Source of the DNA: DDH964 sp963763205
GTDB taxonomy: Bacteria > Desulfobacterota > Desulfuromonadia > Desulfuromonadales > DDH964
Assembly: GCA_963763205.1 (NCBI GenBank)
Contig: CAVXNQ010000009.1
Coordinates: 61,332 to 125,331 of the forward strand
Length of the DNA: 64,000 nucleotides
Reading direction: 5' to 3'
Part shown: positions 27,061 through 35,833 of the stretch, piece by piece
How the letters are laid out: each line of letters begins with the position of its first letter
Numbering within the stretch: the first letter of the stretch is position 1
Notes under the pieces: generated by a model
Databases searched by the model: none
What the model was told of the DNA's origin: nothing
The model's input: only the letters and a program-made list of their open reading frames with translations
Translations under genes and position numbers: made by a program

Positions 27061-27693
27061 ATGAGTGGCTATAAGCTGAGAAAAACCTTTGGTCTGATTT
27101 GTCTTGCGGTGGCCGGGCTCCTGCTGTTGAAAGAAATTTCCGGTTTGGCGGCACCCGGGGTGGCCGAAATGGCCAAAAAAGATTTTGGAGAACATCTCAG
27201 AGATTTACTGATCTGTTTTGCGATAGGTGGTTCCGGGCTGTACCTTTATCGGGATAAAACCTCAGACCCATCCCTCTTTATCTGGAAGTTGAACATCTTC
27301 GCCCTTGTCTTGACCCCGCTCCTGAATATTCAAATTGCACCAAAATTGACCCAGGAATATGGACTTCTCGCCTCCTTCTCTGAGATTCGACCCCTTCTGA
27401 TAGGGATCTCTCTTTTCCTCCTCATCATCCCGTATGTTTTCGGGAAAAACATCGTCGTCTATCAGTCCAGGCGCCGGTCAACCCTGCCTTCCATTACCCC
27501 CGAGTTGGCCCTTTACTTTATTGGATTGGGTTGCGCTCTCCTGCCATCGACCACGGCCTTGTTCTCGGTGCTGGCTGGTCTGCCCGCGGGCGACATCGTC
27601 TATTTTTCAGGTCTGTCCTACAGCGCGGCGGCAATCTGGTCGGGTTGGTGGTACCGCCGGTATTCCAGGCCCGCGCGAGAGTCACCCCTGTGA
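27061..27693 (+). CDS. Six-helix membrane protein of unknown function
   Basis: 210-aa hydrophobic protein with about six membrane segments (near residues 9-27, 48-63, 73-95, 107-126, 147-173 and 178-198). I do not recognise the family. Base composition is clearly lower in GC than its neighbours, with A/T-ending codons common, which suggests recent acquisition. It sits between mftD and eutB on the same strand, 76 bp after mftD. No function is proposed. Confidence 0.7.
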   Translation: MSGYKLRKTFGLICLAVAGLLLLKEISGLAAPGVAEMAKKDFGEHLRDLLICFAIGGSGLYLYRDKTSDPSLFIWKLNIFALVLTPLLNIQIAPKLTQEYGLLASFSEIRPLLIGISLFLLIIPYVFGKNIVVYQSRRRSTLPSITPELALYFIGLGCALLPSTTALFSVLAGLPAGDIVYFSGLSYSAAAIWSGWWYRRYSRPARESPL

Positions 27694-27749
27694 ATAGTCG
27701 TTGTCCTGTCTCTGGCGTTCCTAATAAACCAACCGAAAGGATTGTGCCC

Positions 27750-29141
27750 ATGCCGTGCTACCGGCAGACGCTCGGTCATCGCCACTATGTCTTCGCCAGC
27801 CTGAAGAGCCTGCTGGCCAAGGCGAGCCCGGCCCGCTCGGGGGACGAACTGGCGGGGATCGCCGCGCAGAGCAGGGAGGAGCGGGTCGCCGCGCAGCTCT
27901 GCCTGGCCGATCTGCCGCTCAGGACCTTCCTCGACGAGAGCGCTGGTCCCCTACGAGGAGGACGAGGTCACCCGCCTGATCCTCGACACCCACGACGCCG
28001 CCGCCTTTGCGCCGGTCAGCTCCCTGACCGTCGGCGATTTCCGCAACTGGCTGCTCGCCTACGCGACCGACGCCGCGGCCCTTGCCGCCCTCGCCCCGGG
28101 GCTCACGCCGGAGATGGCGGCGGCGGTCTCCAAGCTGATGCGCAACCAGGACCTGATCCTGGTCGCGCAAGAAGTGCCGGGTGGTCACCGCCTTTCGCAA
28201 CACCCTCGGCCTGCCGGGACGCCTGTCCGTGCGCCTGCAGCCCAACGACCCGACCGACGATCCGCGCGGCATCGCCGCCGCCATCCTCGACGGCCTGCTC
28301 TACGGCGGCGGCGACGCGGTGATCGGCGTCAACCCGGCCACCGACAGCCTGGAAAAGACCTGCGCGCTGCTGGCGATGATCGACGAGCTGCGCCGGCGCT
28401 TCGAGATCCCCACCCAGTCCTGCGTCCTGGCCCACGTCACCACCACCCTCGGCGCCATCGAGGCCGGGGCGCCCGTCGACCTGGTGTTCCAGTCGATCGC
28501 CGGCACCGAGGCCGCCAATCGCAGCTTCGGCATCACCCTGCGCTGCTCGAGGAGGCGCGGCAGGCGGCGCTGTCGCTCGAGCGCGGCAGCGTCGGCGACA
28601 ACGTCATGTACTTCGAGACCGGCCAGGGGAGCGCCCTGTCGGCCGACGCCCACCACGGCGTCGACCAGCAGACCTGCGAGGCGCGCGCCTACGGCGTCGC
28701 CCGGCGCTTCGAGCCGCTTCTGGTCAACACCGTGGTCGGCTTCATCGGCCCGGAGTACCTCTACGACGGCAAGCAGATCATCCGCGCCGGGCTGGAGGAC
28801 CACTTCTGCGGCAAGCTGCTCGGCCTGCCCATGGGCTGCGACGTCTGCTACACCAACCACGCCGAGGCCGACCAGGACGACATGGACACCCTGATGACCC
28901 TGCTCGGCGTGGCCGGCTGCAACTACCTCATGGGGGTGCCGGGGGCGGACGACATCATGCTCAACTACCAGAGCACCTCCTTCCACGACGCCCTCTACCT
29001 GCGCCAGGTGCTCGGCCTGAGGCCCGCCCCCGAGTTCGAGGCCTGGCTGGAGGCGATGGGGGTGATGCGCGGCGAACGGCTGCTGCCGGTCGGTGAGCGG
29101 CACCGGCTGCTGGAAGGGCTTCTGCCGGAGGGAAGGGATGA
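27750..29141 (+). CDS. eutB: Ethanolamine ammonia-lyase large subunit EutB (several frame breaks)
   Basis: Adenosylcobalamin-dependent cleavage of ethanolamine to acetaldehyde and ammonia. About 463 aa, the normal length. Family segments in order: GHRHYVFASLKSLLAKASPARSGD at the start (first 20 residues are diagnostic), VTAFRNTLGLPGRLSVRLQP, ILDGLLYGGGDAVIGVNPAT, CVLAHVTTT, VFQSIAGTEAANRSFG, YFETGQGSALSADAHHG and GLPMGCDVCYTNHAEADQDD. Frames break near 27940, 28167 and 28540, and the exact stop is uncertain (TGA at 29139-29141 would overlap eutC). Start ATG follows GAAAGG. Confidence 0.88.
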
Positions 29142-29934
29142 GCGCCAAGGAGACGCAGGGGACAAAAATCCCGGTCGTCGCCGACCCCTGGACGCAGCTG
29201 CGGCAACTCACCGGCGCACGGATCGCCCTCGGCCGCGCCGGCGGCAGCCTGCCGACGGCGCCGCTGCTGGAGTTCCAGCTCGCCCACGCCCGGGCCCGCG
29301 ATGCGGTGCACCTCCCCTTCGATGCCGCCGGGATGGAGCGCCAGCTGCTGGAGCGCGGCCATGCCGTCCTGCGGGTCCACAGCGAGGCGGAGCGCGGCGT
29401 CTACCTGCGGCGCCCCGACCTCGGCCGCCGCCTCGATGCCCCCTCGCGGGCGGCGCTCCGAGTTCGCGGGCAGGGGCGGCGGCTGCGATGCCGTCTTCGT
29501 CGTCGCCGACGGTCTCTCCCCCCTGGCGGTCCACCGCCATGCCGTCGCCGTCCTCGAACGCGCCTGGCAGGCGCTGGCCGCAGAGGGGTGGAGGCTGGCG
29601 CCGGTGGTTGTCGCCGGCCAGGCGCGGGTGGCCCTCGGCGACGAGATCGGCGCGCTGCTGGGGGCCGAGCAGGTGGCGATCCTGATCGGCGAGCGGCCGG
29701 GCTCTCCGCCGCCGACAGCCTGGGGATCTACCTCACCTTCGCGCCGCGGGTCGGGCGCACCGACGCGGAGCGCAACTGCATCTCCAACATCCGCCCGGAA
29801 GGACTCGGCTACCGGGAAGCGGCCCGGGCCCTGGTGCGGCTGATGCTGCGGGCGCGGCAGCTGCGGCTGACCGGGGTGGGGCTCAAGGACGAGGGGGACG
29901 AGCTGCCGCCAGGCGGCACGGTGGGGCTGGCTGA
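29138..29934 (+). CDS. eutC: Ethanolamine ammonia-lyase small subunit EutC (frame breaks)
   Basis: Small subunit of the lyase. TQLRQLTGARIALGRAGGSLPT is the standard opening; LLEFQLAHARARDAVHLPFD, VFVVADGLSPLAVHRHA, VARVALGDEIG-like and RNCISNIRPEGLGYREAA follow. Breaks lie near 29460 and 29700. The family normally ends soon after LTGVGLKDE; a lost base in the G-run at 29893-29897 would give the stop at 29932-29934. No microcompartment shell genes (eutSLKMN) are present, so the acetaldehyde would be released to local dehydrogenases. Confidence 0.85.
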
Positions 29935-30121
29935 TCCTCACCATAAGATTTTTCGTTTGCGACCGGCCGAAACCGGCGGGACGAGCTTGTCCGCCTTCGC
30001 CCGGAGACGGCCGCATCCCCGACTTGAAATCCCTTTCAGCGCCCATTTTTCGGGGAAACCACTTCGGCCGAGACTCCAGCCTAACCAGAACTGGAAAGGC
30101 TTTTCCTGGAAAGAAGCCGAA

Positions 30122-30145
30122 GGCCCGCCTGAAATCAGGCGGGCC
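30122..30145. terminator. Bidirectional terminator between eutC and flxA
   Basis: GGCCCGCCTGA and TCAGGCGGGCC form a perfect 11-bp stem with a 2-nt loop, followed on the plus strand by GTTCTGCTTTT. It lies between convergent eutBC and the hdr-flx operon. Confidence 0.8.
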
Positions 30146-30202
30146 GTTCTGCTTTTAAGAGCGACGGGTGATGTCCCTGAATTGTCCCGTTGTGGCTGTT
30201 TC

Positions 30203-31048
30203 TCAGAACTCCTGGGGCATGGCCTTGACCTGGGCGGCGGTGAAGACCGGGCCGTCCTTGCAGACGTAGACGTTGCCGACGTTGCAGCGGCCGCATTTGC
30301 CCAGCCCGCACTTCATGCGGTTCTCCAGGGTGGTGTAGATCGCCTCGTCGGAGAAGCCGAGCTTCTCCAGCACCGGCAGGGTGAACTTGATCATCACCGG
30401 CGGACCGCAGACCAGGGCGACGGTGTTCTCGGCACTGGGCGCCGCCTGCTCGAGGATGGTCGGCACGAAGCCGACCTCGCCGTCCCAGTCGGGGCCGGCG
30501 CCGCCGGGGTCGACGGTCTTGACCAGGCGCACGTCGGGGCGCTGCTGCCACTCGGCCAGCTCGCGCTTGTAGACCAGGTCGGCCTCAGTGCGGGCGCCGT
30601 AGACGATGGTGATGTCGCCGAACTTGTCGCGCAGATCGAGGCAGTTCCAGATCACCGTGCGCAGGGGGGGCAGGGCGATGCCGCCGGCGACGAAGACCAG
30701 GTTCTTGCCATAAAACTCTTCCAGGGGAAAGGAATTGCCATAGGGGCCGCGCACGCCGACGGTGTCCCCCACCTCCAGCGACTGCAGCGCCCCGGTCACC
30801 CGGCCCACGGCCCGGAAACAGCACTCGATGTACCCCTTGCGGGTCGGCGCGGAGGCGATGCAGAAGGTCGACTCGCCGGCGCCGAAGGCCGAGTACTCGG
30901 CGAACTGGCCGGCGCGGAAGGCGAAGTTCTCCCGCACCTGCTCGTCCTTAAAGACCAGCTTGAGACTGCGGATGTCGCCGGTCTCCTGGGTGATCTCCGC
31001 GATGGTGGCGAGGTGGGGCATGTAGATGTTTTTGCTGCTGTCGCACAT
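30203..31048 (-). CDS. flxA: FlxA-like FAD/NAD(P)-binding electron-transfer subunit
   Basis: 281-aa ferredoxin-NAD(P) reductase-fold protein related to HydG and AsrB. FAD region near EYSAFGAGESTFCIASAPT, nucleotide site VFVAGGIALPPLRT and a C-terminal 2Fe-2S-type Cys set CGLGKCGRCNVGNVYVC. In FlxABCD-HdrABC complexes it takes electrons from NADH. It is the last gene of the minus-strand operon that starts at hdrC. Paralogous to the hydrogenase subunit at 40289. Confidence 0.85.
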   Translation of the reverse strand: MCDSSKNIYMPHLATIAEITQETGDIRSLKLVFKDEQVRENFAFRAGQFAEYSAFGAGESTFCIASAPTRKGYIECCFRAVGRVTGALQSLEVGDTVGVRGPYGNSFPLEEFYGKNLVFVAGGIALPPLRTVIWNCLDLRDKFGDITIVYGARTEADLVYKRELAEWQQRPDVRLVKTVDPGGAGPDWDGEVGFVPTILEQAAPSAENTVALVCGPPVMIKFTLPVLEKLGFSDEAIYTTLENRMKCGLGKCGRCNVGNVYVCKDGPVFTAAQVKAMPQEF

Positions 31049-31059
31049 AGGGGCAAATC

Positions 31060-31170
31060 CTGTTTAGGTTCAAGGTGCTAGGTGCAAGGTTGATGTCCCG
31101 GGTCCCGAGTCCCGAGGTTCAAGGGTTAAGGTTCTGCCTCAACCTTGAACCTTTCACCTTGTACCCTGTG
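31060..31170. repeat. Inverted repeat between flxB and flxA
   Basis: GGTTCAAGGTGCTAGGTGCAAGG on one side faces CAACCTTGAACC and CACCTTGTACC on the other, with GGGTCCCGAGTCCCGAGG units between. This looks like a mobile-type intergenic repeat inside the operon and may form an mRNA hairpin. Confidence 0.55.
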
Positions 31171-32173
31171 CCTGCTTCTCGATCGTCTCCAAAACCTCGA
31201 CCAGGTCGATCCCGACGGGGCAGGAGCGGATGCAGCGGCCGCAGCCGGTGCACAGGGTCTGGCCGAACTTGTCCTGGTAGTACTTGAACTTGTGCATCAC
31301 CCGGTTGCGGTAGCGCTGGGGCTGGACGTCGCGGGGGTTGTGGCCCGAAGCGTGGTTGGTGAACTTGCCGAAGCCGCAGGCGTCCCAGCTCTTGCGCCGC
31401 ACGCCGCACTCGGCGCTCCCCTCGTCGACGATGTCGAAGCAGTGGCAGACCGGGCAAAGAAAGGCGCAGCTGCCGCAGCCGGCGCAGCGCGCGGCGATCT
31501 CCTCCCACAGCGGATCTTCGAAGTGGCCATCCAGCCAGGTCCTGATCCCGTCCAGATCGAGGGCGCCCACGGCCGGCTCGGCCAGGGGCAGGGGCTGGGG
31601 ATCGGCCTGTTCGGCGAAGAGGCCGGCATGGGCCGCGAGCAGCGCCTCCCCCTTCTCGCTGTGGGCGGCGCAGGCGAAGCCGCCGCCGTTGAGGGGGGTG
31701 AGAAAGAGATCGGAGCCCTTGGGATCGCCGGGGGAAAGCCCCACCGCGGTGCAGAAGCAGGCCTCGTCGGCGCGGGTGCAGGCCAGGCCGATGACGGTGG
31801 TCTTGTTGCGCCGTTCGAGGAAGAAGGGGTCATCGTAGTCCCAGGAGAAGACGGCGTCGAGGACCGGCGCGCCGGCCGCGTCGCAGGGGCGCGCGCCGAT
31901 CAGGACCGTCTCGGGGAAACGGGCCGGGTCGATATCGGCGACCGTGGTTCCCTGCTCATCCTTCTGGTAGCTGAGGATGGTTTCGCACAGGGGAAAGAAG
32001 CTCTCCTTGGCCGAGCGCCGCGGCTGCTCGGTCAGGACCAGCTCCTGCCCCTTCTCCAGCGGCGCGTAGAGGACGACGGGCCCTTCGGCCTTCGGTCCGA
32101 CCACCCGGCGCTGCTGCCCGACCAGGGTGTCGACGAGGGTGCGCAGATTCTGTTCGGAAATCGTTTTGGACAT
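31154..32173 (-). CDS. flxB: FlxB-like iron-sulfur subunit
   Basis: 339-aa protein related to the beta subunit of group 3b hydrogenases (HydB) and AsrA. LIGARPCDAAG, then CAGCGSCAFLCPVCHCFD and CTGCGRCIRSCPVGID provide two 4Fe-4S clusters. It relays electrons from FlxA. Compare the paralogue at 39333, which shares the HPLWKEIA/DPLWEEIAARC layout. Gene spacing to flxC is 14 bp. Confidence 0.85.
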   Translation of the reverse strand: MSKTISEQNLRTLVDTLVGQQRRVVGPKAEGPVVLYAPLEKGQELVLTEQPRRSAKESFFPLCETILSYQKDEQGTTVADIDPARFPETVLIGARPCDAAGAPVLDAVFSWDYDDPFFLERRNKTTVIGLACTRADEACFCTAVGLSPGDPKGSDLFLTPLNGGGFACAAHSEKGEALLAAHAGLFAEQADPQPLPLAEPAVGALDLDGIRTWLDGHFEDPLWEEIAARCAGCGSCAFLCPVCHCFDIVDEGSAECGVRRKSWDACGFGKFTNHASGHNPRDVQPQRYRNRVMHKFKYYQDKFGQTLCTGCGRCIRSCPVGIDLVEVLETIEKQAQGTR

Positions 32174-32187
32174 GAGGCGTTTCCTGT

Positions 32188-33117
32188 CTATTTGATGAAC
32201 GACTGGTCGTCGTCCTCCCGGTAGTCGTTGAGGGGCCCCTTTTCCAGCGGTTCGAAGCCCGCCTCGTGGTCGTAGAGCTCCTTGAGCTCCTTGGCCATCT
32301 TGCGGTTGAGCAGGTGCAGGGGGACGTCCATGGGGCAGCTGCGCTCGCACTCGGCACAGCCGGCGCAGCGGCCGGCCAGGTGCATGGCGCGGACGATGTG
32401 CCAGGCCATGTTCCCGGCCGGGCGCGCCGTCGATTCCACCGCCTGGGGACGGTTGCGGTCGCACAGGCACTGCTCGCAGTAACACAGGGGGCAGACCTGC
32501 CGACAGGCGTAGCAGCGGGTGCAGCGGGCGAAATGCTCTTTCCAGAAGCTCCAGCGCTCGGCCGGGGTCATGGCTTCGAGGCGGGCCAGCTCGTCGGCCT
32601 GCGCCGGCGTAAGCTCGGCCGGTTCCGGCACCACGCCCAAAACCTGGTCGGTCCCTTCGGGGAGCTGCGCCTGGCAGGTTTCGCACTTGGCGGCCAGACT
32701 CCCTTCCTGCGCTCCCGGGCTTCCCGCCACCCCGGCGCAGGCGACGCCGAGCAGCACCACCTCCTCGCGGCGCAGCTGGTTCTCGCCGATCAGTCCGGCC
32801 ACCGCGCGCAGGTCGCACCCCTTGACCAGCACCGCCAGGCGTCCCTTGCGGCGCAGCTCCTTCTTGTTGCGGGTCAGGTAGAGGGCGAGGTTGTGGTGGC
32901 AGCCCGGGGAGAAGATCAGCTGCCCGGCCTGCGCCGCCGTGGTGGCGATAAAGGGGAGGGCCGTCCCCTGGCGCCGCCCGGCGCGGTAGCCGACCACCGC
33001 CGCCACCTCCCCGGCTTCGAGCAGGCGGGTCGCGGCGGCACGGATCTCCTCGGTGGCCGCCGCGTAGCTCTCGGCGCGACCGACCTGCTCGGAAAGTTTC
33101 TTGGCGGTATTCATCAT
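32188..33117 (-). CDS. flxC: FlxC-like ferredoxin-type subunit
   Basis: 309-aa iron-sulfur protein. Residues 95-105 (VLVKGCDLRAVAGL) recall coenzyme F420 hydrogenase beta-type proteins. The C-terminal half has CTRCYACRQVCPLCYCEQC and CAGCAECERSCPMDVP, enough for two 4Fe-4S clusters. It belongs between the diaphorase (FlxAB) and the MvhD-like FlxD in the electron path. The gene starts 13 bp after flxD. Confidence 0.82.
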   Translation of the reverse strand: MMNTAKKLSEQVGRAESYAAATEEIRAAATRLLEAGEVAAVVGYRAGRRQGTALPFIATTAAQAGQLIFSPGCHHNLALYLTRNKKELRRKGRLAVLVKGCDLRAVAGLIGENQLRREEVVLLGVACAGVAGSPGAQEGSLAAKCETCQAQLPEGTDQVLGVVPEPAELTPAQADELARLEAMTPAERWSFWKEHFARCTRCYACRQVCPLCYCEQCLCDRNRPQAVESTARPAGNMAWHIVRAMHLAGRCAGCAECERSCPMDVPLHLLNRKMAKELKELYDHEAGFEPLEKGPLNDYREDDDQSFIK

Positions 33118-33130
33118 CGGCTCATTCCCT

Positions 33131-33631
33131 TCAGATGCTCTGGTAGGATTCGGCGAGGGCTGGATCCTGAAGCGCCCCGGACCAGTGCTCCGCCAATTCC
33201 AGCTCCTTGAACTCGGGCATGGGGCCCAGCTCCCGGACCCGAGTGGTGAGGCCGGAGACCATCTCCACCCATTTGCCCCCTTCGGCGGCGGAGACCCAGG
33301 AGAACTCCAGGCGGGCGAGGTCGACGCCGATGAATTCGAGCAGCTTGCGGAAGGCGGCGAAGCGGCGCCGGGCGTGGAAGTTGCCGGCCATGTAGTGGCA
33401 GTCCCCGGGGTGGCACCCCGAGACCAGCACCCCGTCGGCCCCCTTCTGGAAGGCGCGCAGGATGAAGACCGGGTCGATGCGGCCGGTGCAGGGGAACTTC
33501 ACCACCCGCACGTTGGAGGGGTACTGCAAGCGGCTGGTGCCGGCCAGGTCGGCGCCGGCGTAGGTGCACCAGGTGCAGACGAAGGCGACGATTTTCGGTT
33601 CGAAGTCGTGTTTCACTTGTTCAGCGTGCAT
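33131..33631 (-). CDS. flxD: FlxD, MvhD-like iron-sulfur subunit
   Basis: 166-aa protein of the MvhD/hydrogenase-delta family that docks electron donors onto HdrA. Conserved cysteines occur in FVCTWCTYAGAD, VKFPCTGRIDP and SGCHPGDCHY, binding a 2Fe-2S cluster. The ATG at 33631 has AAAGGG upstream. A 118-bp hairpin element separates it from hdrA. Confidence 0.9.
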   Translation of the reverse strand: MHAEQVKHDFEPKIVAFVCTWCTYAGADLAGTSRLQYPSNVRVVKFPCTGRIDPVFILRAFQKGADGVLVSGCHPGDCHYMAGNFHARRRFAAFRKLLEFIGVDLARLEFSWVSAAEGGKWVEMVSGLTTRVRELGPMPEFKELELAEHWSGALQDPALAESYQSI

Positions 33632-33655
33632 CGGTTTGCCCTTTGCGAAAGTAAA

Positions 33656-33773
33656 GAACGAGCAAGTTTTCGTCAGGTCAAGGAAGGCCAGGAGCACCGC
33701 GGAGGCGTAGCAGCGCTACGCCGCACAAGGCGGTCCGCCGCCTGATGCCGAGCTGGCGGAAAATCGCTCGTTC
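33656..33773. repeat. Large hairpin element between hdrA and flxD
   Basis: GAACGAGC-AAGTTTTCG at the left pairs imperfectly with GGAAAATCGCTCGTTC at the right, enclosing a perfect inner hairpin GGCGTAGC-AGC-GCTACGCC. It looks like a small palindromic repeat inserted into the operon; its right end covers the hdrA stop codon. Confidence 0.65.
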
Positions 33774-35769
33774 AGAGCGACTCGATCATGGCGATGATCT
33801 GCTCGTCGGTATACCCGTCGAGCTCGACGGTCTTGGACGGGCAGGTGGCCTGGCAGGTGCCGCAGCCGCCGCAGACCCCGGGGTTGACGTGGGCGACGAC
33901 CCGCACCACCTTCCCCTGGCGGTCGCGGATCTCCTTGGCCTCCACGGCGCCGTAGGGGCAGACCTTCTTGCAGGCGAAGCAGGCGGTGCAGTTGCTCTCC
34001 CGGACCCGGGCGACCAGCGGCTCGCGCTCCAGCTGCTGCTTGGAAAGCAGCGTCATCACCTTGGCCGCGGCGGCGGAGGCCTGGGCGACGGTCTCGGGGA
34101 TATCCTTGGGCCCCTGGCAGGCGCCGGCCAGGTAGATGCCGGCGGTGGCGCATTCCACCGGCTTGAGCTTGGCGTGGGCCTCGCTGTAGAAGTTGTACTT
34201 GTCGTAGGAGATGCCGAGCTTCTGCGCCAGGCTGTCGGCCCCGTCTCTAGCCTGCACGGCGGTGGCCAGCACCACCAGGTCCGCCTCGATCTCCACCTGG
34301 GAGCCGGTGAGGACGTCACTGCCGACCACCACGATCTTCTCCCCCTTGCGGTAGAGGCGCGAGACCATGCCGCGGATGTAGGCCGCCTCTTCCTCCTCGA
34401 CGGCGCGGCGCCAGAACTCGTCGTAGTTCTTGCCCGGGGTTCGGGCGTCCATGAAGAAGACGTAGGCCTGGCCGTCGTGCACCTTGTGCTTGTAGAGCAT
34501 GGTGTGCTTGGCGGTGTACATGCAGCAGATCTTGGAGCAGTAGGAGATTCCCTTCTCCCGGGCGCGGGAACCGACGCACTGGATGAAGACCACCTCCTTG
34601 GGCTCCTTGCCGTCGGAGGGGCGCCGGATGGCGCCGCCGGTGGGGCCGGAGGCCGAGGCGAGGCGCTCGAAGGTGAGGCCGTCGATGACGTCGGGGATGG
34701 TGCCGTAGCCGTACTCGCCGTACCCCTTGTAGGGGGAATCTTCCGGCTTGCGGCCGATGTCGTAGAGCTTGAAGCCGGTGGCGACGACGATGGCCCCGAT
34801 CGGCTCGACGATCAGCTCGTCCTGCTGCTCGTAGTCGACGGCGCCGGGGCCGCAGACCTTCTTGCAGACGCCGCACTTGCCGCTCTTGAACCAGGTGCAG
34901 TTCTCCCGGTCGAGGACCGGGGTGTTGGGGACCGCCTGCGGGAAGGGAGTGTAGATCGCCGAGCGCATGCCGAGGTCGCGGTCGAAGGCGTTGGGGATCT
35001 TCTTCTGCGGGCACTTGGCGCTGCAAACCCCGCAGCCGGTGCATTTGTCCTCGTCCACCGAGCGGGCCTTTTTGCGCACCGTCACCTGGAAGTTGCCGAT
35101 GTACCCCTCGACGTTCTCCACCTCGGCGTAGGTGTAGAGGGTGATGTTGGGGTGGTTGGCCACGTCGACCATCTTCGGCGTCATGATGCACTGGGAGCAG
35201 TCGAGGGTCGGAAAGGTCTCGGAGAGCATCGCCATGTGCCCGCCCAGCGACGGCTCGCGTTCCACCAGCACCACCTGGTGGCCGGCGTCGGCGATGTCGA
35301 GGGCCGATTGGATGCCGGCGATGCCGCCGCCGATGACCAGCGCCCGCTTGGTCACCGGGACGGTGATGTCGGCGAGCTTGTTGGCCTTCTTCACCCGCGC
35401 CACCATCATCTGCACGATGTCCCTGGCCTTGGCCGTCGCCTCGGCGCGATCCTCGTGCACCCAGGAGCAGTGCTCGCGGATGTTGGCCATCTCGCACAGG
35501 TAGGGGTTGAGCCCCGCGACCTTGGCGGCGTTGCGGAAGGTCTTTTCGTGCATGCGCGGCGAACAGGCGGCCACCACGATCCCGTCGAGATCATGCTCGG
35601 CGACCGCCTTCTTGAGCAGGCTCTGCCCGGGGTCGGAACACATGTACTTGTAGTCGGTGGCGAAGGCGACGCCGGGCAGTTTGGCGGCGGCGGCCGCCAC
35701 CTGCTCCACATCGACGGTACGGGAGATGTTCTCCCCGCAGTGACAGACAAAAACACCGATTCTGGCCAT
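33772..35769 (-). CDS. hdrA: HdrA-like flavoprotein (electron-bifurcating subunit)
   Basis: 665-aa FAD/iron-sulfur core of the heterodisulfide reductase-like complex. IGVFVCHCGENI at the start, the FAD motif GGGIAGIQSALDIADAG near residue 150, CTGCGVCSAKCP in the insert, YCSKICCMYTAKH, and C-terminal clusters CTACFACKKVCP and CGGCGTCQATCP. In Flx-Hdr systems the flavin is proposed to split electrons from NADH between ferredoxin and a disulfide such as DsrC. The ATG at 35769 is preferred over an in-frame start at 35793. Confidence 0.93.
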   Translation of the reverse strand: MARIGVFVCHCGENISRTVDVEQVAAAAAKLPGVAFATDYKYMCSDPGQSLLKKAVAEHDLDGIVVAACSPRMHEKTFRNAAKVAGLNPYLCEMANIREHCSWVHEDRAEATAKARDIVQMMVARVKKANKLADITVPVTKRALVIGGGIAGIQSALDIADAGHQVVLVEREPSLGGHMAMLSETFPTLDCSQCIMTPKMVDVANHPNITLYTYAEVENVEGYIGNFQVTVRKKARSVDEDKCTGCGVCSAKCPQKKIPNAFDRDLGMRSAIYTPFPQAVPNTPVLDRENCTWFKSGKCGVCKKVCGPGAVDYEQQDELIVEPIGAIVVATGFKLYDIGRKPEDSPYKGYGEYGYGTIPDVIDGLTFERLASASGPTGGAIRRPSDGKEPKEVVFIQCVGSRAREKGISYCSKICCMYTAKHTMLYKHKVHDGQAYVFFMDARTPGKNYDEFWRRAVEEEEAAYIRGMVSRLYRKGEKIVVVGSDVLTGSQVEIEADLVVLATAVQARDGADSLAQKLGISYDKYNFYSEAHAKLKPVECATAGIYLAGACQGPKDIPETVAQASAAAAKVMTLLSKQQLEREPLVARVRESNCTACFACKKVCPYGAVEAKEIRDRQGKVVRVVAHVNPGVCGGCGTCQATCPSKTVELDGYTDEQIIAMIESL

Positions 35770-35833
35770 AGCGTATTTCCTTCGTAGGGGCAACCGGGGT
35801 GGCTGCCCAAAACGGGGACCCGCCCCGGAACTT

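Noticed and set aside
29138..29934. Considered whether this gene could be mftE
   Set aside because: The sequence is clearly EutC (TQLRQLTGARIALGRAG, RNCISNIRPEGL), not a creatininase-family protein.
28114..31081. Long plus-strand frames running through eutBC and into flxA
   Set aside because: They arise from frame breaks and from reading opposite the flxA coding strand.
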